A stretch of DNA of 64,000 nt from Polynucleobacter sp. UB-Tiil-W10 (GCF_018881605.1 NZ_JACVPZ010000001.1:62001-126000), one strand, 5' to 3'; shown: positions 54,894 through 64,000, numbered from the stretch's first letter. Made by a program: numbers and translations. The notes: generated from the sequence alone by a model not told the origin.

Positions 54894-55915
54894 GAGCGAC
54901 CTCCATTCATCAAACCAGCCTTACGAGAATCAAAAGCATTGCGTAATGCTTCGCCCATAAAGGTTAGCAGCAATAAGGTTGTAACCAAGACTACGAATGT
55001 AGATAAGGAGATCCACCAGGCATCAAGATTGCTTTTTCCTTGGGAAAGTAACTCACCAAGACTGGGGGTTCCTGGAGGAACGCCTAAACCTAAAAAATCT
55101 AGGCTAGTTAAAGATAAGATTGCTGCACTCATGCGAAATGGCAAAAAGGTGATTACCGGCGTCAAGCTATTAGGCAGAATATGACGCCACATGATTTGCA
55201 CATTCGTCAAACCCAGCGCTCGCGCGGCGCGAACATACTCCAAGGCACGATTACGGAAAAATTCTGCGCGGACATAATCTGATAAACCCATCCAACCAAA
55301 TGCTGCCAATAAAATAATTAATAAAGAAACGCTGGGGTTAAAGATAGAGGCAAAAATAATCAGCAAATACAACTCGGGCATGGCCGACCAGATTTCAATT
55401 AAGCGCTGAGAAACTAAGTCGAACTTGCCACCAAAGAACCCCATTAAGGATCCAGTAACGATGCCTACACTAACTCCCACAATGGTGAGCGCTAGGCCAA
55501 ACAAAATGGATAAGCGAAAGCCATAAATAAGCCGCGCCAAAACATCGCGCCCACGATCATCAGTCCCGAGCCAATTCTCCCAGGACGGCGGCGCAGGATT
55601 AGGCACCTGAGAAAAGTAGTTCAGCGTCTCGTAGCTATAGTGAATCGGGGGATAGATCGCCCAATTGCCGTTGCTCGTGACATTCCTACGAATATCCGGG
55701 TCCAAGAAGTCTGTGGGTGTTGCAAAGTCTCCACCAAAAACGGTTTCAGGTTGGCTCTTCACAATCGGAAAATAGAAATGACCTTCATAGCGCACCACTA
55801 AAGGCTTGTCATTTGCAATCAACTCAGCGCACATCGATAAACCAAACAGGACCATAAAGATCCAAAGGCTCGCATAACCCATGCGGCTATTTTTAAAACG
55901 CTGCCAACGATTCAT
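54890..55915 (-). CDS. yejE: Peptide ABC transporter permease YejE
   Basis: 341 residues from the ATG at 55915 (M-N-R-W-Q-R-F), which overlaps yejB by 4 bp. N-terminal membrane anchor, a periplasmic loop with D-R-G-R-D-V-L-A-R-L-I-Y-G, and the BPD permease motif R-A-A-R-A-L-G. C-terminal hydrophobic segments. It forms the channel with YejB. Confidence 0.94.
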   Translation of the reverse strand: MNRWQRFKNSRMGYASLWIFMVLFGLSMCAELIANDKPLVVRYEGHFYFPIVKSQPETVFGGDFATPTDFLDPDIRRNVTSNGNWAIYPPIHYSYETLNYFSQVPNPAPPSWENWLGTDDRGRDVLARLIYGFRLSILFGLALTIVGVSVGIVTGSLMGFFGGKFDLVSQRLIEIWSAMPELYLLIIFASIFNPSVSLLIILLAAFGWMGLSDYVRAEFFRNRALEYVRAARALGLTNVQIMWRHILPNSLTPVITFLPFRMSAAILSLTSLDFLGLGVPPGTPSLGELLSQGKSNLDAWWISLSTFVVLVTTLLLLTFMGEALRNAFDSRKAGLMNGGRS

Positions 55916-56988
55916 GAACCCCCTCCCGCACCAAACTGAATGCGTGGGTCTACATATACATAACAAAGATCAGAAATTAACTTCGTAAACAATCCAATCA
56001 AAGTGAATAAATACAAAGTGCCGAAAACTACAGGGTAGTCACGGCGCATGACTGACTCGTAAGAGAGTAAGCCAAGGCCATCCAAGGAGAACAGTGTCTC
56101 GATCAATAATGAGCCGGTAAAAAAAGCGCCAATAAATGCTGCCGGGAAACCCGTCACTAACGGTAAGAGCGCATTACGGAATACGTGCTTCCATAGCACC
56201 TGCTTTTCTGTAAGGCCTTTTGCGCGCGCAGTCAAAACATATTGCTTGCGAATCTCTTCCAAAAAGGAGTTCTTGGTCAGCATAGTGACTACGGCAAAGC
56301 TGCCAAGAACAGAAGCAGTAATCGGCAACACTAAATGCCACAAGTAATCCATGACCTTGCCAATTAAACTGAGGTCACTCCAGTTATCTGACGTTAACCC
56401 TCGCAGCGGAAATAACTGCAAGAAACTCCCGCCTCCAAAGAGCACTAGCAATAAGACGCCCAGCACAAATCCTGGAATCGCATACCCAACCAAAATCATG
56501 CTACTAGTAATGGCATCAAAGCGAGAGCCGTCGCGTACTGCCTTAGCGATGCCGAGAGGAATGGATACCAAGTAAGTAATAAAGAAGGTCCATAAACCGA
56601 TACTGATTGAGACCGGCAATTTAGAGACGACCAAACTCCAAACGCTTTCATGTTGGTAGTAGCTTTGCCCCAAATCAAATCTGGCAAAGCGTCCCAACAT
56701 CATGAAATAACGCTCGAGTGGTGGCTTATCAAAACCATATAAAGCTTTCACTTCTTCCAGGCGCTGTGCATCCACGCCTTGGCGACCGCGATACGTTGAA
56801 CCGGAACCAGAAGATTCTGAACCACCTGTTGCAGCGCCACCCTTCCCTTTTAACTCAAGAACCATTTGTTCTACAGGTCCACCTGGAACAAATTGCACTA
56901 CCGCAAAGGTAAGCGTCAACACACCCAAGATGGTGGGGATCATTAATAACAAACGCTTAAAAATATAGGCGCGCATTTGACCTTGCAT
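55912..56988 (-). CDS. yejB: Peptide ABC transporter permease YejB
   Basis: 358 residues starting at the ATG within TAATG, sharing one base with the yejA stop. DppB-type N-terminus A-Y-I-F-K-R-L-L-L-M-I-P-T, a Gly/Ser-rich loop with G-G-A-A-T-G-G and S-S-G-S-G-S near residues 50-65, and the permease signature R-A-K-G-L-T near 240. Channel subunit. Confidence 0.94.
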   Translation of the reverse strand: MQGQMRAYIFKRLLLMIPTILGVLTLTFAVVQFVPGGPVEQMVLELKGKGGAATGGSESSGSGSTYRGRQGVDAQRLEEVKALYGFDKPPLERYFMMLGRFARFDLGQSYYQHESVWSLVVSKLPVSISIGLWTFFITYLVSIPLGIAKAVRDGSRFDAITSSMILVGYAIPGFVLGVLLLVLFGGGSFLQLFPLRGLTSDNWSDLSLIGKVMDYLWHLVLPITASVLGSFAVVTMLTKNSFLEEIRKQYVLTARAKGLTEKQVLWKHVFRNALLPLVTGFPAAFIGAFFTGSLLIETLFSLDGLGLLSYESVMRRDYPVVFGTLYLFTLIGLFTKLISDLCYVYVDPRIQFGAGGGS

Positions 56989-58856
56989 TATTTAGCCTCT
57001 TCTTTCCACCAATTTTGCATGATCCATGCCTCGGCCGAGTAATACAAAGGAGGCTCTGGATAGCGCATCTCATGACGGAAGGCAACGCGGTGAGTTGGGT
57101 TGTACCACTGCGGAACGACGTAATAACTATTCCACAGGACTCTATCCAGGGCTCTCGTTGCGGTTCTTAACTGCTCCCGATTTTGCGCCTTGGTAATTTC
57201 TTCGATCAATGCGTCCACTACTGGCGATTGCACACCAATCACATTGTCAGAACCCTTCTCTTTGGCGGCTTGACTGCCAAAGCGATCCCAAAGCTCGTTG
57301 CCGGGATTTTGGGAATCTTGAAAACGCACAGTCGTCATATCAAAGTCATACTCATTCATGCGTTTTTGATGTAAAGCAAAGTCGCTTGTCCGGATATCTA
57401 CTTGCACTCCCAACTTTTCTAAGTTGCGCACATAAGCAGAGATCACCCTCAAGAAGAATCCGCCGTCTTCCACAATCTCAAAGCGAAATGGCTCACCCTT
57501 TTCATTGCGCAATGCACCGTCACGATACTGCCAACCAGCATGCATGAGAAGCTCACGTGCTTTCTTTAAATTCTGGCGCAAGCTACTCGGCGGCGTTGTT
57601 GATGGCGCCGCAGACATTGGGCCAAAGACAGAGTCCGGGACCCACTGCGGATATTTAGCCTTCAAGGGCTTTAGCAGCTTTAACTCCCCTTCAGTTGGTT
57701 TACGAGGGCCATCAAAGTTTGCACTCAAATCACTGTTCGTAAAATAGCTATTGATTCGACTGTATTGATCAAAAAAGATTTGGCGATTGAGCCATTCAAA
57801 ATCCAATGCGTAACCCAGAGCCTCACGCACACGCACATCTTTAAAAATGGGGCGCCTGACATTCATAGCGAAGCCTTGCATACCAGCGCCATTATGATTT
57901 AAGAATGCTTTCTTTAAAAGAATGCCTTTATCAAACTTAGAGCCCACATATCCTTTGGCCCAAATCTTGGCGCGATACTCAACGAGAGCATCAAACTCCC
58001 CTGCTTTAAAGGCTTCCAACCTAACAGCATCATCACTATAGAGTTTGTAAAGCACTCGATCAAAGTTATAAAAGCCAACGCGAACATTTAAGGGTTTACT
58101 GAGTTGATCTACCCAATAGTTTGGATTCTTTTTATAAACAATCGACTTACCTGCTTTGAAAGATTCAATCAAATAAGGGCCACTACCAATCGGAACTTCA
58201 AAGGCAAGCTTCTCAAACGGAATAACTGTTCCATCGGGCTGTTTACCCCAGTTACGCGAGAAAACTGGGAAGGTTCCTGCCAAGATAGGAAGCTCGGCGT
58301 TGTCATTCTTAAAATCAAATCGAATGGTTCGATCTGATAAAACTACCGCTTCTTTAATATCTGCAAAAGTCGTTTTATATCGAGGATGCGCTTTACCACT
58401 CATTAAAGTATCAAAGCTATATTTAACGTCGGCCGCCAATACTGGACTACCATCCGAAAACATTGCTTCAGAACGAATATGAAAGGTGACCGACTGATGA
58501 TCTTTGGCTACCTGAATATCGTCCGCTAATAAACCGTAAATACTGGAGACTTCATCTGCACTCCCTTCGGCCAAGGACTCAAACATCAATTCAATTCCTG
58601 GGGCAGTGATACCTCTTAGGGTAAATGGGTTGAACTTATCAAAGCTTGTTCTTTGCCCAGGATTTGGCAGGACCAGCGTTCCGCCACGGGGGGCATTGGG
58701 ATTTACGTAATCAAAATGGGCAAATCCCTCGGGATATTTGGGTTTGCCGTATTGTGCAATTCCCTGTCCCGCCAGCACTTTATTGGCCCCAAGCCCTACT
58801 AGCAGGGCTAGCAGCAAGAAATAGGCAATTTGTCGAATGGGTTTAAGGGTGGGCAT
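56988..58856 (-). CDS. yejA: Periplasmic peptide-binding protein YejA (family 5)
   Basis: 622 residues with a Sec signal to about 29 (K-V-L-A). A family 5 extracellular solute-binding protein with Y-V-N-P-N-A-P-R-G-G near the start and R-V-R-E-A-L-G-Y-A-L-D in the middle, typical of YejA. It binds peptides for the YejBEF importer, including microcin C in E. coli. First gene of the yejABEF operon, divergent from fabI with 50 bp between. Confidence 0.93.
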   Translation of the reverse strand: MPTLKPIRQIAYFLLLALLVGLGANKVLAGQGIAQYGKPKYPEGFAHFDYVNPNAPRGGTLVLPNPGQRTSFDKFNPFTLRGITAPGIELMFESLAEGSADEVSSIYGLLADDIQVAKDHQSVTFHIRSEAMFSDGSPVLAADVKYSFDTLMSGKAHPRYKTTFADIKEAVVLSDRTIRFDFKNDNAELPILAGTFPVFSRNWGKQPDGTVIPFEKLAFEVPIGSGPYLIESFKAGKSIVYKKNPNYWVDQLSKPLNVRVGFYNFDRVLYKLYSDDAVRLEAFKAGEFDALVEYRAKIWAKGYVGSKFDKGILLKKAFLNHNGAGMQGFAMNVRRPIFKDVRVREALGYALDFEWLNRQIFFDQYSRINSYFTNSDLSANFDGPRKPTEGELKLLKPLKAKYPQWVPDSVFGPMSAAPSTTPPSSLRQNLKKARELLMHAGWQYRDGALRNEKGEPFRFEIVEDGGFFLRVISAYVRNLEKLGVQVDIRTSDFALHQKRMNEYDFDMTTVRFQDSQNPGNELWDRFGSQAAKEKGSDNVIGVQSPVVDALIEEITKAQNREQLRTATRALDRVLWNSYYVVPQWYNPTHRVAFRHEMRYPEPPLYYSAEAWIMQNWWKEEAK

Positions 58857-58906
58857 ATATGCAACAATTGTAGATAGCTAATCATATTTGAAGTAAAGGA
58901 CACAAC

Positions 58907-59692
58907 ATGGGCTTTCTCACCGGCAAAAAAATCCTCATTACCGGCCTCCTCTCCAACCGCTCTATTGCCTATGGCATCGCCAAGGCCTGCCATCGTGAAG
59001 GCGCTGAACTAGCCTTTACTTATGTAGGCGAACGCTTTAAGGGCCGGATTGTTGATTTTGCAAAAGAATTCAATACCGAGCTGATTTTTGACTGCGATGT
59101 CGGTAGTGATGAACAAATCAGCGCCCTTTTTAAGGATTTAGCCAAATCCTGGCCTCAGTTTGACGGCTTTGTACATGCGATTGGCTTTGCTCCACGCGAG
59201 GCAATTGCTGGTGATTTCTTAGAAGGCCTAACTCGTGAAGGCTTCAAGATTGCGCATGACATCTCTGCCTATAGCTTCCCTGCAATGGCGAAAGAAGCGC
59301 TCCCAATGTTGCGCGACAAATCTTCATTGCTCACATTGACTTATTTGGGATCCATGAAGAATGTTCCTAACTACAACACCATGGGTTTAGCAAAAGCATC
59401 CCTTGAGGCTTCTGTTCGCTACCTCGCTGGCTCAGTAGGACCAAAAGGCATTCGCGCTAACGGCATCTCTGCAGGCCCCATTAAAACTTTGGCCGCATCT
59501 GGCATTAAAGGGTTTGGCAAAATTTTAGAGGCAGTTGAACAAACTGCACCCTTACGCCGCAACGTGACGATTGATGATGTAGGCAATACTGCCGCATTCT
59601 TATTGTCTGACTTGGCCAATGGCATTACCGCTGAAATCATTTATGTTGATAACGGCTTTAGCCAAGTGGTCGGCGGAATGGATGAAGTTTGA
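58907..59692 (+). CDS. fabI: Enoyl-[acyl-carrier-protein] reductase (NADH), FabI
   Basis: 261 residues, the usual FabI length. N-terminal G-L-L-S-N-R-S-I-A-Y-G-I-A binds NAD, and the catalytic residues Y146, Y156 and K163 fall at exactly the E. coli numbering (Y-N-T-M-G-L-A-K). It catalyses the last step of fatty acid elongation. It shares bases with the TTG start of the downstream chrA-like gene. Confidence 0.96.
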   Translation: MGFLTGKKILITGLLSNRSIAYGIAKACHREGAELAFTYVGERFKGRIVDFAKEFNTELIFDCDVGSDEQISALFKDLAKSWPQFDGFVHAIGFAPREAIAGDFLEGLTREGFKIAHDISAYSFPAMAKEALPMLRDKSSLLTLTYLGSMKNVPNYNTMGLAKASLEASVRYLAGSVGPKGIRANGISAGPIKTLAASGIKGFGKILEAVEQTAPLRRNVTIDDVGNTAAFLLSDLANGITAEIIYVDNGFSQVVGGMDEV

Positions 59693-61017
59693 GCATTCCA
59701 CTAAGTGAAGCCCTGAAGTTTTGGGCCAAACTAGGCTTCATCAGTTTCGGTGGGCCTGCAGGTCAAATTGCTGTTCTGCACCAAGAGTTAGTTGAAAAGC
59801 GTCGCTGGATTTCTGAGCGGCGCTTTTTACATGCGCTGAACTATTGCATGCTTTTGCCAGGGCCGGAAGCCCAACAGCTGGTTACGTATATAGGCTGGCT
59901 GATGCATCGGAGTTGGGGTGGCATTCTGGCAGGCAGCCTCTTTGTACTGCCATCCTTGTTTATCTTAATTGGCCTATCTTGGGTGTATCTCACCTTCGGA
60001 CAAGTTCCCTGGATTGCCGCCATTTTCTTTGGCATTAAACCCGCTGTCACTGCGATCGTATTGCACGCAGCAGTACGCATTGGTAAGCGCACTATTCATA
60101 ACCAAGCACTTCAGTGGATTGCCCTTGGATCCTTTCTCTCCATCTTCATTCTCAATCTAGCCTTTCCTATCATCGTATTGATAGCTGCTGCGATCGGATT
60201 CTGGGGAGGTAAACGCTATCCAGAATATTTCCAGCAAGGTGGTGGTCATGGTGAAAAGAAAGAAAAACAATATGGCGCTGCCATTATTGATGATCACACC
60301 CCCACACCTGAGCATGCAAAATTTACTTATTTAAAAGCAATTCGTCATAGCCTGATCGCACTCACATGTTGGCTGGTCCCATTTGGTGCTTTAGTAGCCA
60401 TCTTTGGCTGGAAGACCCTATATCCCAATATTGCGTGGTTCTTTACCAAAGCCGCCTTTCTGACTTTTGGTGGCGCATACGCCGTTCTTCCATACGTTTA
60501 TCAAGGTGCAGTCGAGCACTTTCATTGGCTCAGCGCCAATCAAATGATTGACGGCTTAGCTCTAGGCGAAACAACACCAGGCCCACTCATCATGGTGGTG
60601 GCTTTTGTGGGCTACCTTGCTGGACACATTCAATCCTTAATCGGTAATAGCAATCCATTTTGGTTTGGCGTTATTGGTGCCTGTGTTGCTACTTGGTTTA
60701 CTTTTTTACCCTCCTTCTTTTTCATTCTAGTAGGCGGTCCTCTCATTGAGTCAACACATGGCAAGCTTGGGTTTACCGCCCCACTCACAGCTATTACCGC
60801 CGCAGTCGTTGGGGTCATCGCCAATCTTGGTCTATTTTTTGCGTATCACGTCTTTTTACCTAGAGGCTTTAGCGGCTCCATTTCTTGGGTCTCGATCCTC
60901 ATCTGCGCATTAGCTGGGCTGGCCTTATTTAAGTTTCAGAAAGGCGTTTTGTCAGTACTGGGCGGCTCTGCATTAGCAGGATTACTGTTCTATTTCATCT
61001 CTGTTTTGATGGGGTGA
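59689..61017 (+). CDS. chrA: ChrA-family transporter (chromate efflux type)
   Basis: 442 residues, two CHR domains of about six membrane segments each. N-terminal F-I-S-F-G-G-P-A-G-Q-I and the later L-P-G-P-E-A-Q-Q-L and F-L-T-F-G-G-A-Y-A-V-L-P with T-T-P-G-P are the CHR signatures. It starts at a TTG overlapping the fabI stop by four bases, with GGA 6 nt upstream. Family members export chromate by proton exchange, but many are only annotated by homology. Linkage to fabI is by position, not by a known function. Confidence 0.88.
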   Translation: MSIPLSEALKFWAKLGFISFGGPAGQIAVLHQELVEKRRWISERRFLHALNYCMLLPGPEAQQLVTYIGWLMHRSWGGILAGSLFVLPSLFILIGLSWVYLTFGQVPWIAAIFFGIKPAVTAIVLHAAVRIGKRTIHNQALQWIALGSFLSIFILNLAFPIIVLIAAAIGFWGGKRYPEYFQQGGGHGEKKEKQYGAAIIDDHTPTPEHAKFTYLKAIRHSLIALTCWLVPFGALVAIFGWKTLYPNIAWFFTKAAFLTFGGAYAVLPYVYQGAVEHFHWLSANQMIDGLALGETTPGPLIMVVAFVGYLAGHIQSLIGNSNPFWFGVIGACVATWFTFLPSFFFILVGGPLIESTHGKLGFTAPLTAITAAVVGVIANLGLFFAYHVFLPRGFSGSISWVSILICALAGLALFKFQKGVLSVLGGSALAGLLFYFISVLMG

Positions 61018-61039
61018 GCTTTTCCACAAGATTGGCATA

Positions 61040-61924
61040 ATGGAACTCATGCGAATCGAACCTCAAACTATTACCCACCTGCAGGAATGGCTTGGTAAAA
61101 CCGAGTCACTTCAAGACACCGTCACAGCAGCGCCTGTACGTGCACTATCGGCAACCTTAGATCGCGATGACATTGCGCCCAGTACAGGTACTTTTTTACC
61201 CGAGCTATGGCACTGGCTGTACTTTCTTCCGCATGCTCGCCAATCCGAAATTGGGCCTGATGGTCACCCGAAACGGGGTGGCTTTCTTCCACCGGTACCA
61301 CTGCCACGACGGATGTGGGCGGGCAGCCGCATTGAATGGCTAAAGCCGCTTACCGCTGGAGATGAGATTGAGCGTATCTCCACTATTGAATCTGTTACCC
61401 ATAAAGCAGGTCGCACTGGTGATTTGATTTTCGTATTAGTCAATCACAAGATCTCAAACCAACATGGTCTTGCGATTATTGAAGAGCATGACATTGTGTA
61501 TCGCGATGCGCCAGGGCCAGATGACAAGCCTGTCACCCCAACTCTCGCGCCTACTGATGCTCAGTGGAGCAAAACCATTACGCCCGATGATGTGTTGCTG
61601 TTTCGCTATTCAGCACTGACTTTTAATGGTCATCGTATTCACTACGATCGCAAGTATGTCACCGAGGTTGAAGGCTATCCAGGTTTAATCGTTCATGGCC
61701 CCTTGATAGCAACCCTACTCGTTGATTTGGTGCGTCAAAGCATTCCAGGATGCACGCTCAAGAGTTTTGAGTTCCGAGCGATCCGACCCACTTTTGATAT
61801 CAATGTCTTCACAGTGAATGCCAAGCCAGATTTAGAAAAAGATCCTAGTGGAAAAACAATCTCCATTTGGGCACAAGATCACGAAGGCTGGCTCACTATG
61901 CAAGCCACAGCTGTATTAAATTAA
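61040..61924 (+). CDS. MaoC/HTD2-like hot-dog hydratase (itaconyl-/mesaconyl-CoA hydratase type)
   Basis: 294 residues made of two hot-dog folds. N-terminal L-P-E-L-W-H-W-L-Y-F and R-R-M-W-A-G-S-R; C-terminal hydratase motif F-R-Y-S-A-L-T-F-N-G-H-R-I-H-Y-D with Y-P-G-L-I-V-H-G-P. This is the pattern of mesaconyl-C4-CoA and itaconyl-CoA hydratases. It lies upstream of an MmgE/PrpD gene and a CitE-like lyase, which supports a C5-dicarboxyl-CoA substrate. Confidence 0.82.
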   Translation: MELMRIEPQTITHLQEWLGKTESLQDTVTAAPVRALSATLDRDDIAPSTGTFLPELWHWLYFLPHARQSEIGPDGHPKRGGFLPPVPLPRRMWAGSRIEWLKPLTAGDEIERISTIESVTHKAGRTGDLIFVLVNHKISNQHGLAIIEEHDIVYRDAPGPDDKPVTPTLAPTDAQWSKTITPDDVLLFRYSALTFNGHRIHYDRKYVTEVEGYPGLIVHGPLIATLLVDLVRQSIPGCTLKSFEFRAIRPTFDINVFTVNAKPDLEKDPSGKTISIWAQDHEGWLTMQATAVLN

Positions 61925-61941
61925 TCAATCACATTTTATTT

Positions 61942-63327
61942 ATGACAACTCAACATCTCTCTCGTGAGCTAGCCAGTTTTGCAGCTAATCTTCAGGCTGC
62001 AGATATTCCTGCAGACGTTATGAATCGGGCCGAAGACTTATTGGTCGATTGGTTTGGTTCAGCTATTGCAGGTAAGGGCTCCCGTCCAGTAGAGCTCATT
62101 ACGCAGTTCGCACAAAATATGGGTGGCTTTGATGCGGAACATTCTGGCCCTTCGGAGATTTTGGTTTCTCGTAAAACCTCCAGCCCTTTTTTAGCAGCCA
62201 TGGCCAATGCTGCCGCATCTCACGTAGCAGAGCAAGATGACGTTCACAATGGCTCGGTCTTTCATCCAGCAACCGTCGTATTTCCGTCTGCGCTAGCTTG
62301 TGCTCAAGCCATTGGCGCCTCTGGCGAAGATTTATTAGTTGCTGCAGTAGCGGGTTACGAAGTCGGTATTCGGGTTGGCGAATTTTTAGGTCGCTCTCAT
62401 TACAAGGTGTTTCATACAACGGGAACTGCTGGCACATTAGCGGCAGCAGCAGCGGTTGGGCGCCTACTCAAACTCAAGCCCGAGCAAATGCTGCATGCCT
62501 TGGGTTCTGCCGGCACACAGTCAGCAGGTCTTTGGGAATTTCTCCGCGATGCCGCCGACTCCAAACAACTCCATACGGCACATGCTGCTTCTGCTGGATT
62601 AATGTCCGCCTACATTGCACAAACTGGCTTTACAGGGGCAGAGCATATTCTGGAAGGCAAGCAGGGCTTAGCAGCAGGCATGTCAAGCGATAGTGATCCA
62701 AGCAGATTGGTTGACCGTTTAGGAAGTCGCTGGGCTTTGGCGGAGACGAGTTTTAAGTATTACGCTTCATGTCGTCATACACATCCTGCAGCCGATGCCC
62801 TTCTTCAAGTAATGTTGGCAAACAATTTATCGCCTAAGGATATTGCCAAAGTAGAAACCTTGGTTCACCAAGGCGCTATTGATGTATTGGGTCCGGTAAC
62901 TGACCCTGCCACCGTGCATCAATCTAAGTTCTCCATGGGAACGGTCCTAGCTTTAGTGGCACATTATCAATTTGCTGGCTTGCAAGAATTTGATCAACAC
63001 TTTCATGATGATGAAATCTGTGCATTCCGTGAGCGTGTCTCCATGACGCTAGATCCCGAAGTGGATGGCGCCTACCCACAGCGCTGGATCGGTAAAGTCA
63101 AAGTCTATTTAAACAATGGGCAAATTCTGGATGGTCGCGTAGATGAACCCAAGGGTGATCCTGGAAATACCCTGTCTCGCGCAGAGATAACCGATAAGGC
63201 AATGCGTCTTGCTGCCTTTAGCAGTGGCGCAAGTCCAGCAGAGATGAGTAAAGCAATTGATCTCTTGTGGAATATCCGCAAACAAGCCAAGATAGGTTTT
63301 TTACTTTCTTCCGCATCAGCTGCTTAA
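61942..63327 (+). CDS. MmgE/PrpD family protein
   Basis: 461 residues from the ATG at 61942, a longer reading overlaps the hydratase gene. N-terminal D-W-F-G-S-A-I-A-G and the long helical domain with H-V-A-E-Q-D-D-V-H-N-G-S-V-F-H-P-A (the D-D-x-H-x-x-S-x-x-H-P signature of the family), then F-K-Y-Y-A-S-C-R-H-T-H-P-A-A-D-A. The family includes 2-methylcitrate dehydratase and cis-aconitate decarboxylase. The sequence alone does not say which; the neighbours suggest a C5/C6 dicarboxylate substrate. Upstream gap to the hydratase is 17 bp. Confidence 0.85.
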   Translation: MTTQHLSRELASFAANLQAADIPADVMNRAEDLLVDWFGSAIAGKGSRPVELITQFAQNMGGFDAEHSGPSEILVSRKTSSPFLAAMANAAASHVAEQDDVHNGSVFHPATVVFPSALACAQAIGASGEDLLVAAVAGYEVGIRVGEFLGRSHYKVFHTTGTAGTLAAAAAVGRLLKLKPEQMLHALGSAGTQSAGLWEFLRDAADSKQLHTAHAASAGLMSAYIAQTGFTGAEHILEGKQGLAAGMSSDSDPSRLVDRLGSRWALAETSFKYYASCRHTHPAADALLQVMLANNLSPKDIAKVETLVHQGAIDVLGPVTDPATVHQSKFSMGTVLALVAHYQFAGLQEFDQHFHDDEICAFRERVSMTLDPEVDGAYPQRWIGKVKVYLNNGQILDGRVDEPKGDPGNTLSRAEITDKAMRLAAFSSGASPAEMSKAIDLLWNIRKQAKIGFLLSSASAA

Positions 63328-63354
63328 CAAAAAACTCTTATTTTCTAAGTTGAT

Positions 63355-64000
63355 ATGAATCCACTCGAAACACCACTAGGCTTTAGCACTAACTTTCTAT
63401 TTGTACCGGGCACTCGTCCAGAACGTTTTATGAAGGCCCTGGATAGTGGTGCAAGCGGAGTTGTATTAGATCTAGAAGACGCTGTTGCGCAAGAAGATAA
63501 AGTCATTGCACGCGATGCTATTCGAACTGCATGGTCTAGTTTTAGTCCCGAGCAAAAGAAACGCCTAGTGATTCGCACAAACTCACCCGGTAGCAAGTAT
63601 TACGCTGCAGATTTAATTTTGGCTCAGGAGCTTCAAGTTGCCTGCTTATTAATCCCAAAAAGTGAATCGTGTGACCAAGTTAATGGCGCCGCCCTAATAC
63701 TTCCCAATACCGCAATCATTCCCATGATTGAAACTGCGGTTGGCTTAGATCAGTTAAAAGAGATTGCAAACTCTAATCAAGTGATTCGACTTGCTTTAGG
63801 TAATTTAGATTTACAGGCCGATCTAGGTATGGTGTGTGACCGTCAAGAAACAGAGTTACAAACTGCACGCTATCAAATCGTCTTAGCCTCTCGCCTTGCG
63901 CAGATTGCCCCTCCAATTGATGGGGTTACGCCATCTACTGATGATATTGAGCGCATCACTGATGATGCTGAGCGCGCAAAACGTATGGGCTTTGGTGGGA
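63355..64000 (+). CDS. HpcH/HpaI-CitE family CoA-ester lyase (3' end beyond window)
   Basis: Open from the ATG at 63355 to the window edge (215 codons). F-L-F-V-P-G-T-R-P-E-R, V-L-D-L-E-D-A-V, V-I-R-T-N-S-P-G and I-P-M-I-E-T-A-V-G-L are the CitE-like/malyl-CoA lyase signatures, with acidic residues for Mg2+ and an Arg in the second block. Probable citramalyl-CoA, malyl-CoA or citryl lyase. It follows the MmgE/PrpD gene by 27 bp on the same strand. Confidence 0.85.
   Translation, partial: MNPLETPLGFSTNFLFVPGTRPERFMKALDSGASGVVLDLEDAVAQEDKVIARDAIRTAWSSFSPEQKKRLVIRTNSPGSKYYAADLILAQELQVACLLIPKSESCDQVNGAALILPNTAIIPMIETAVGLDQLKEIANSNQVIRLALGNLDLQADLGMVCDRQETELQTARYQIVLASRLAQIAPPIDGVTPSTDDIERITDDAERAKRMGFGG

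Overview
The window looks like a chromosomal segment of a free-living betaproteobacterium, most likely Burkholderiaceae and probably Polynucleobacter or a close relative. The grounds are moderate GC with compact operons, the scpB-rluB / rimP-nusA-infB-rbfA-truB-typA arrangement, orphan Bug-type solute-binding proteins, an intracellular PHA depolymerase, and a transglutaminase / circularly permuted ATP-grasp operon. The assignment is inferred from protein style and gene order; no database was searched. No rRNA, CRISPR array, insertion sequence or prophage was seen. One tRNA (His) is present.

Layout. 1-3.0 kb (minus): a periplasmic molybdenum hydroxylase (Fe-S and Mo subunits) followed by a SoxX-like cytochrome c cut by the window edge. 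3.2-9.1 kb (minus): a complete branched-chain-amino-acid-type ABC importer ending in an M20 amidohydrolase. 9.3-10.4 kb (plus): lrgA-lrgB. 10.4-11.0 kb (minus): a higBA toxin-antitoxin pair with a perfect inverted-repeat operator. 11.1-17.0 kb: a divergent amine or gamma-glutamyl catabolism block (omega-aminotransferase; frameshifted SnoaL-like gene; FAD oxidoreductase; Bug binding protein; gamma-glutamyltransferase). 17.0-18.0 kb: a second toxin-antitoxin-like pair and a small acidic protein. 18.0-21.4 kb (minus): Pif1-like helicase, an FGE-fold membrane-anchored protein lacking the catalytic cysteines, tRNA-His and dusA. 21.6-26.1 kb (minus): DUF1501/DUF1800 pair, two small proteins and an RluA-type pseudouridine synthase. 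26.2-29.9 kb (minus): a PHA-depolymerase operon with GST, cupin, a methylmalonyl-CoA-decarboxylase-like crotonase and two unknown small proteins.

30.1-37.0 kb (plus): the most intriguing system. Three large genes encode a transglutaminase-amidoligase (DUF2126) fusion, a circularly permuted ATP-grasp/alpha-E fusion and a second transglutaminase, a predicted but biochemically uncharacterised peptide-ligation or modification pathway. An imperfect CGCAC-N7-GTGCG palindrome lies upstream. 37.1-51.3 kb (minus): Bug protein, tex, and the translation block typA, truB, rbfA, infB, nusA, rimP, rluB, scpB. The rimP leader carries three hairpins, the last with a U9 tract, and looks like an attenuator. 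51.5-53.1 kb: a lipoprotein-like patatin and an NlpC/P60-fold protein whose catalytic cysteine is replaced by glycine. 53.2-58.9 kb (minus): yejABEF peptide ABC importer. 58.9-61.0 kb (plus): fabI overlapping a chrA-type transporter gene. 61.0-64.0 kb (plus): hot-dog hydratase, MmgE/PrpD and CitE-like lyase (cut by the edge), which together resemble a C5-dicarboxylate (itaconate/mesaconate/citramalate) route.
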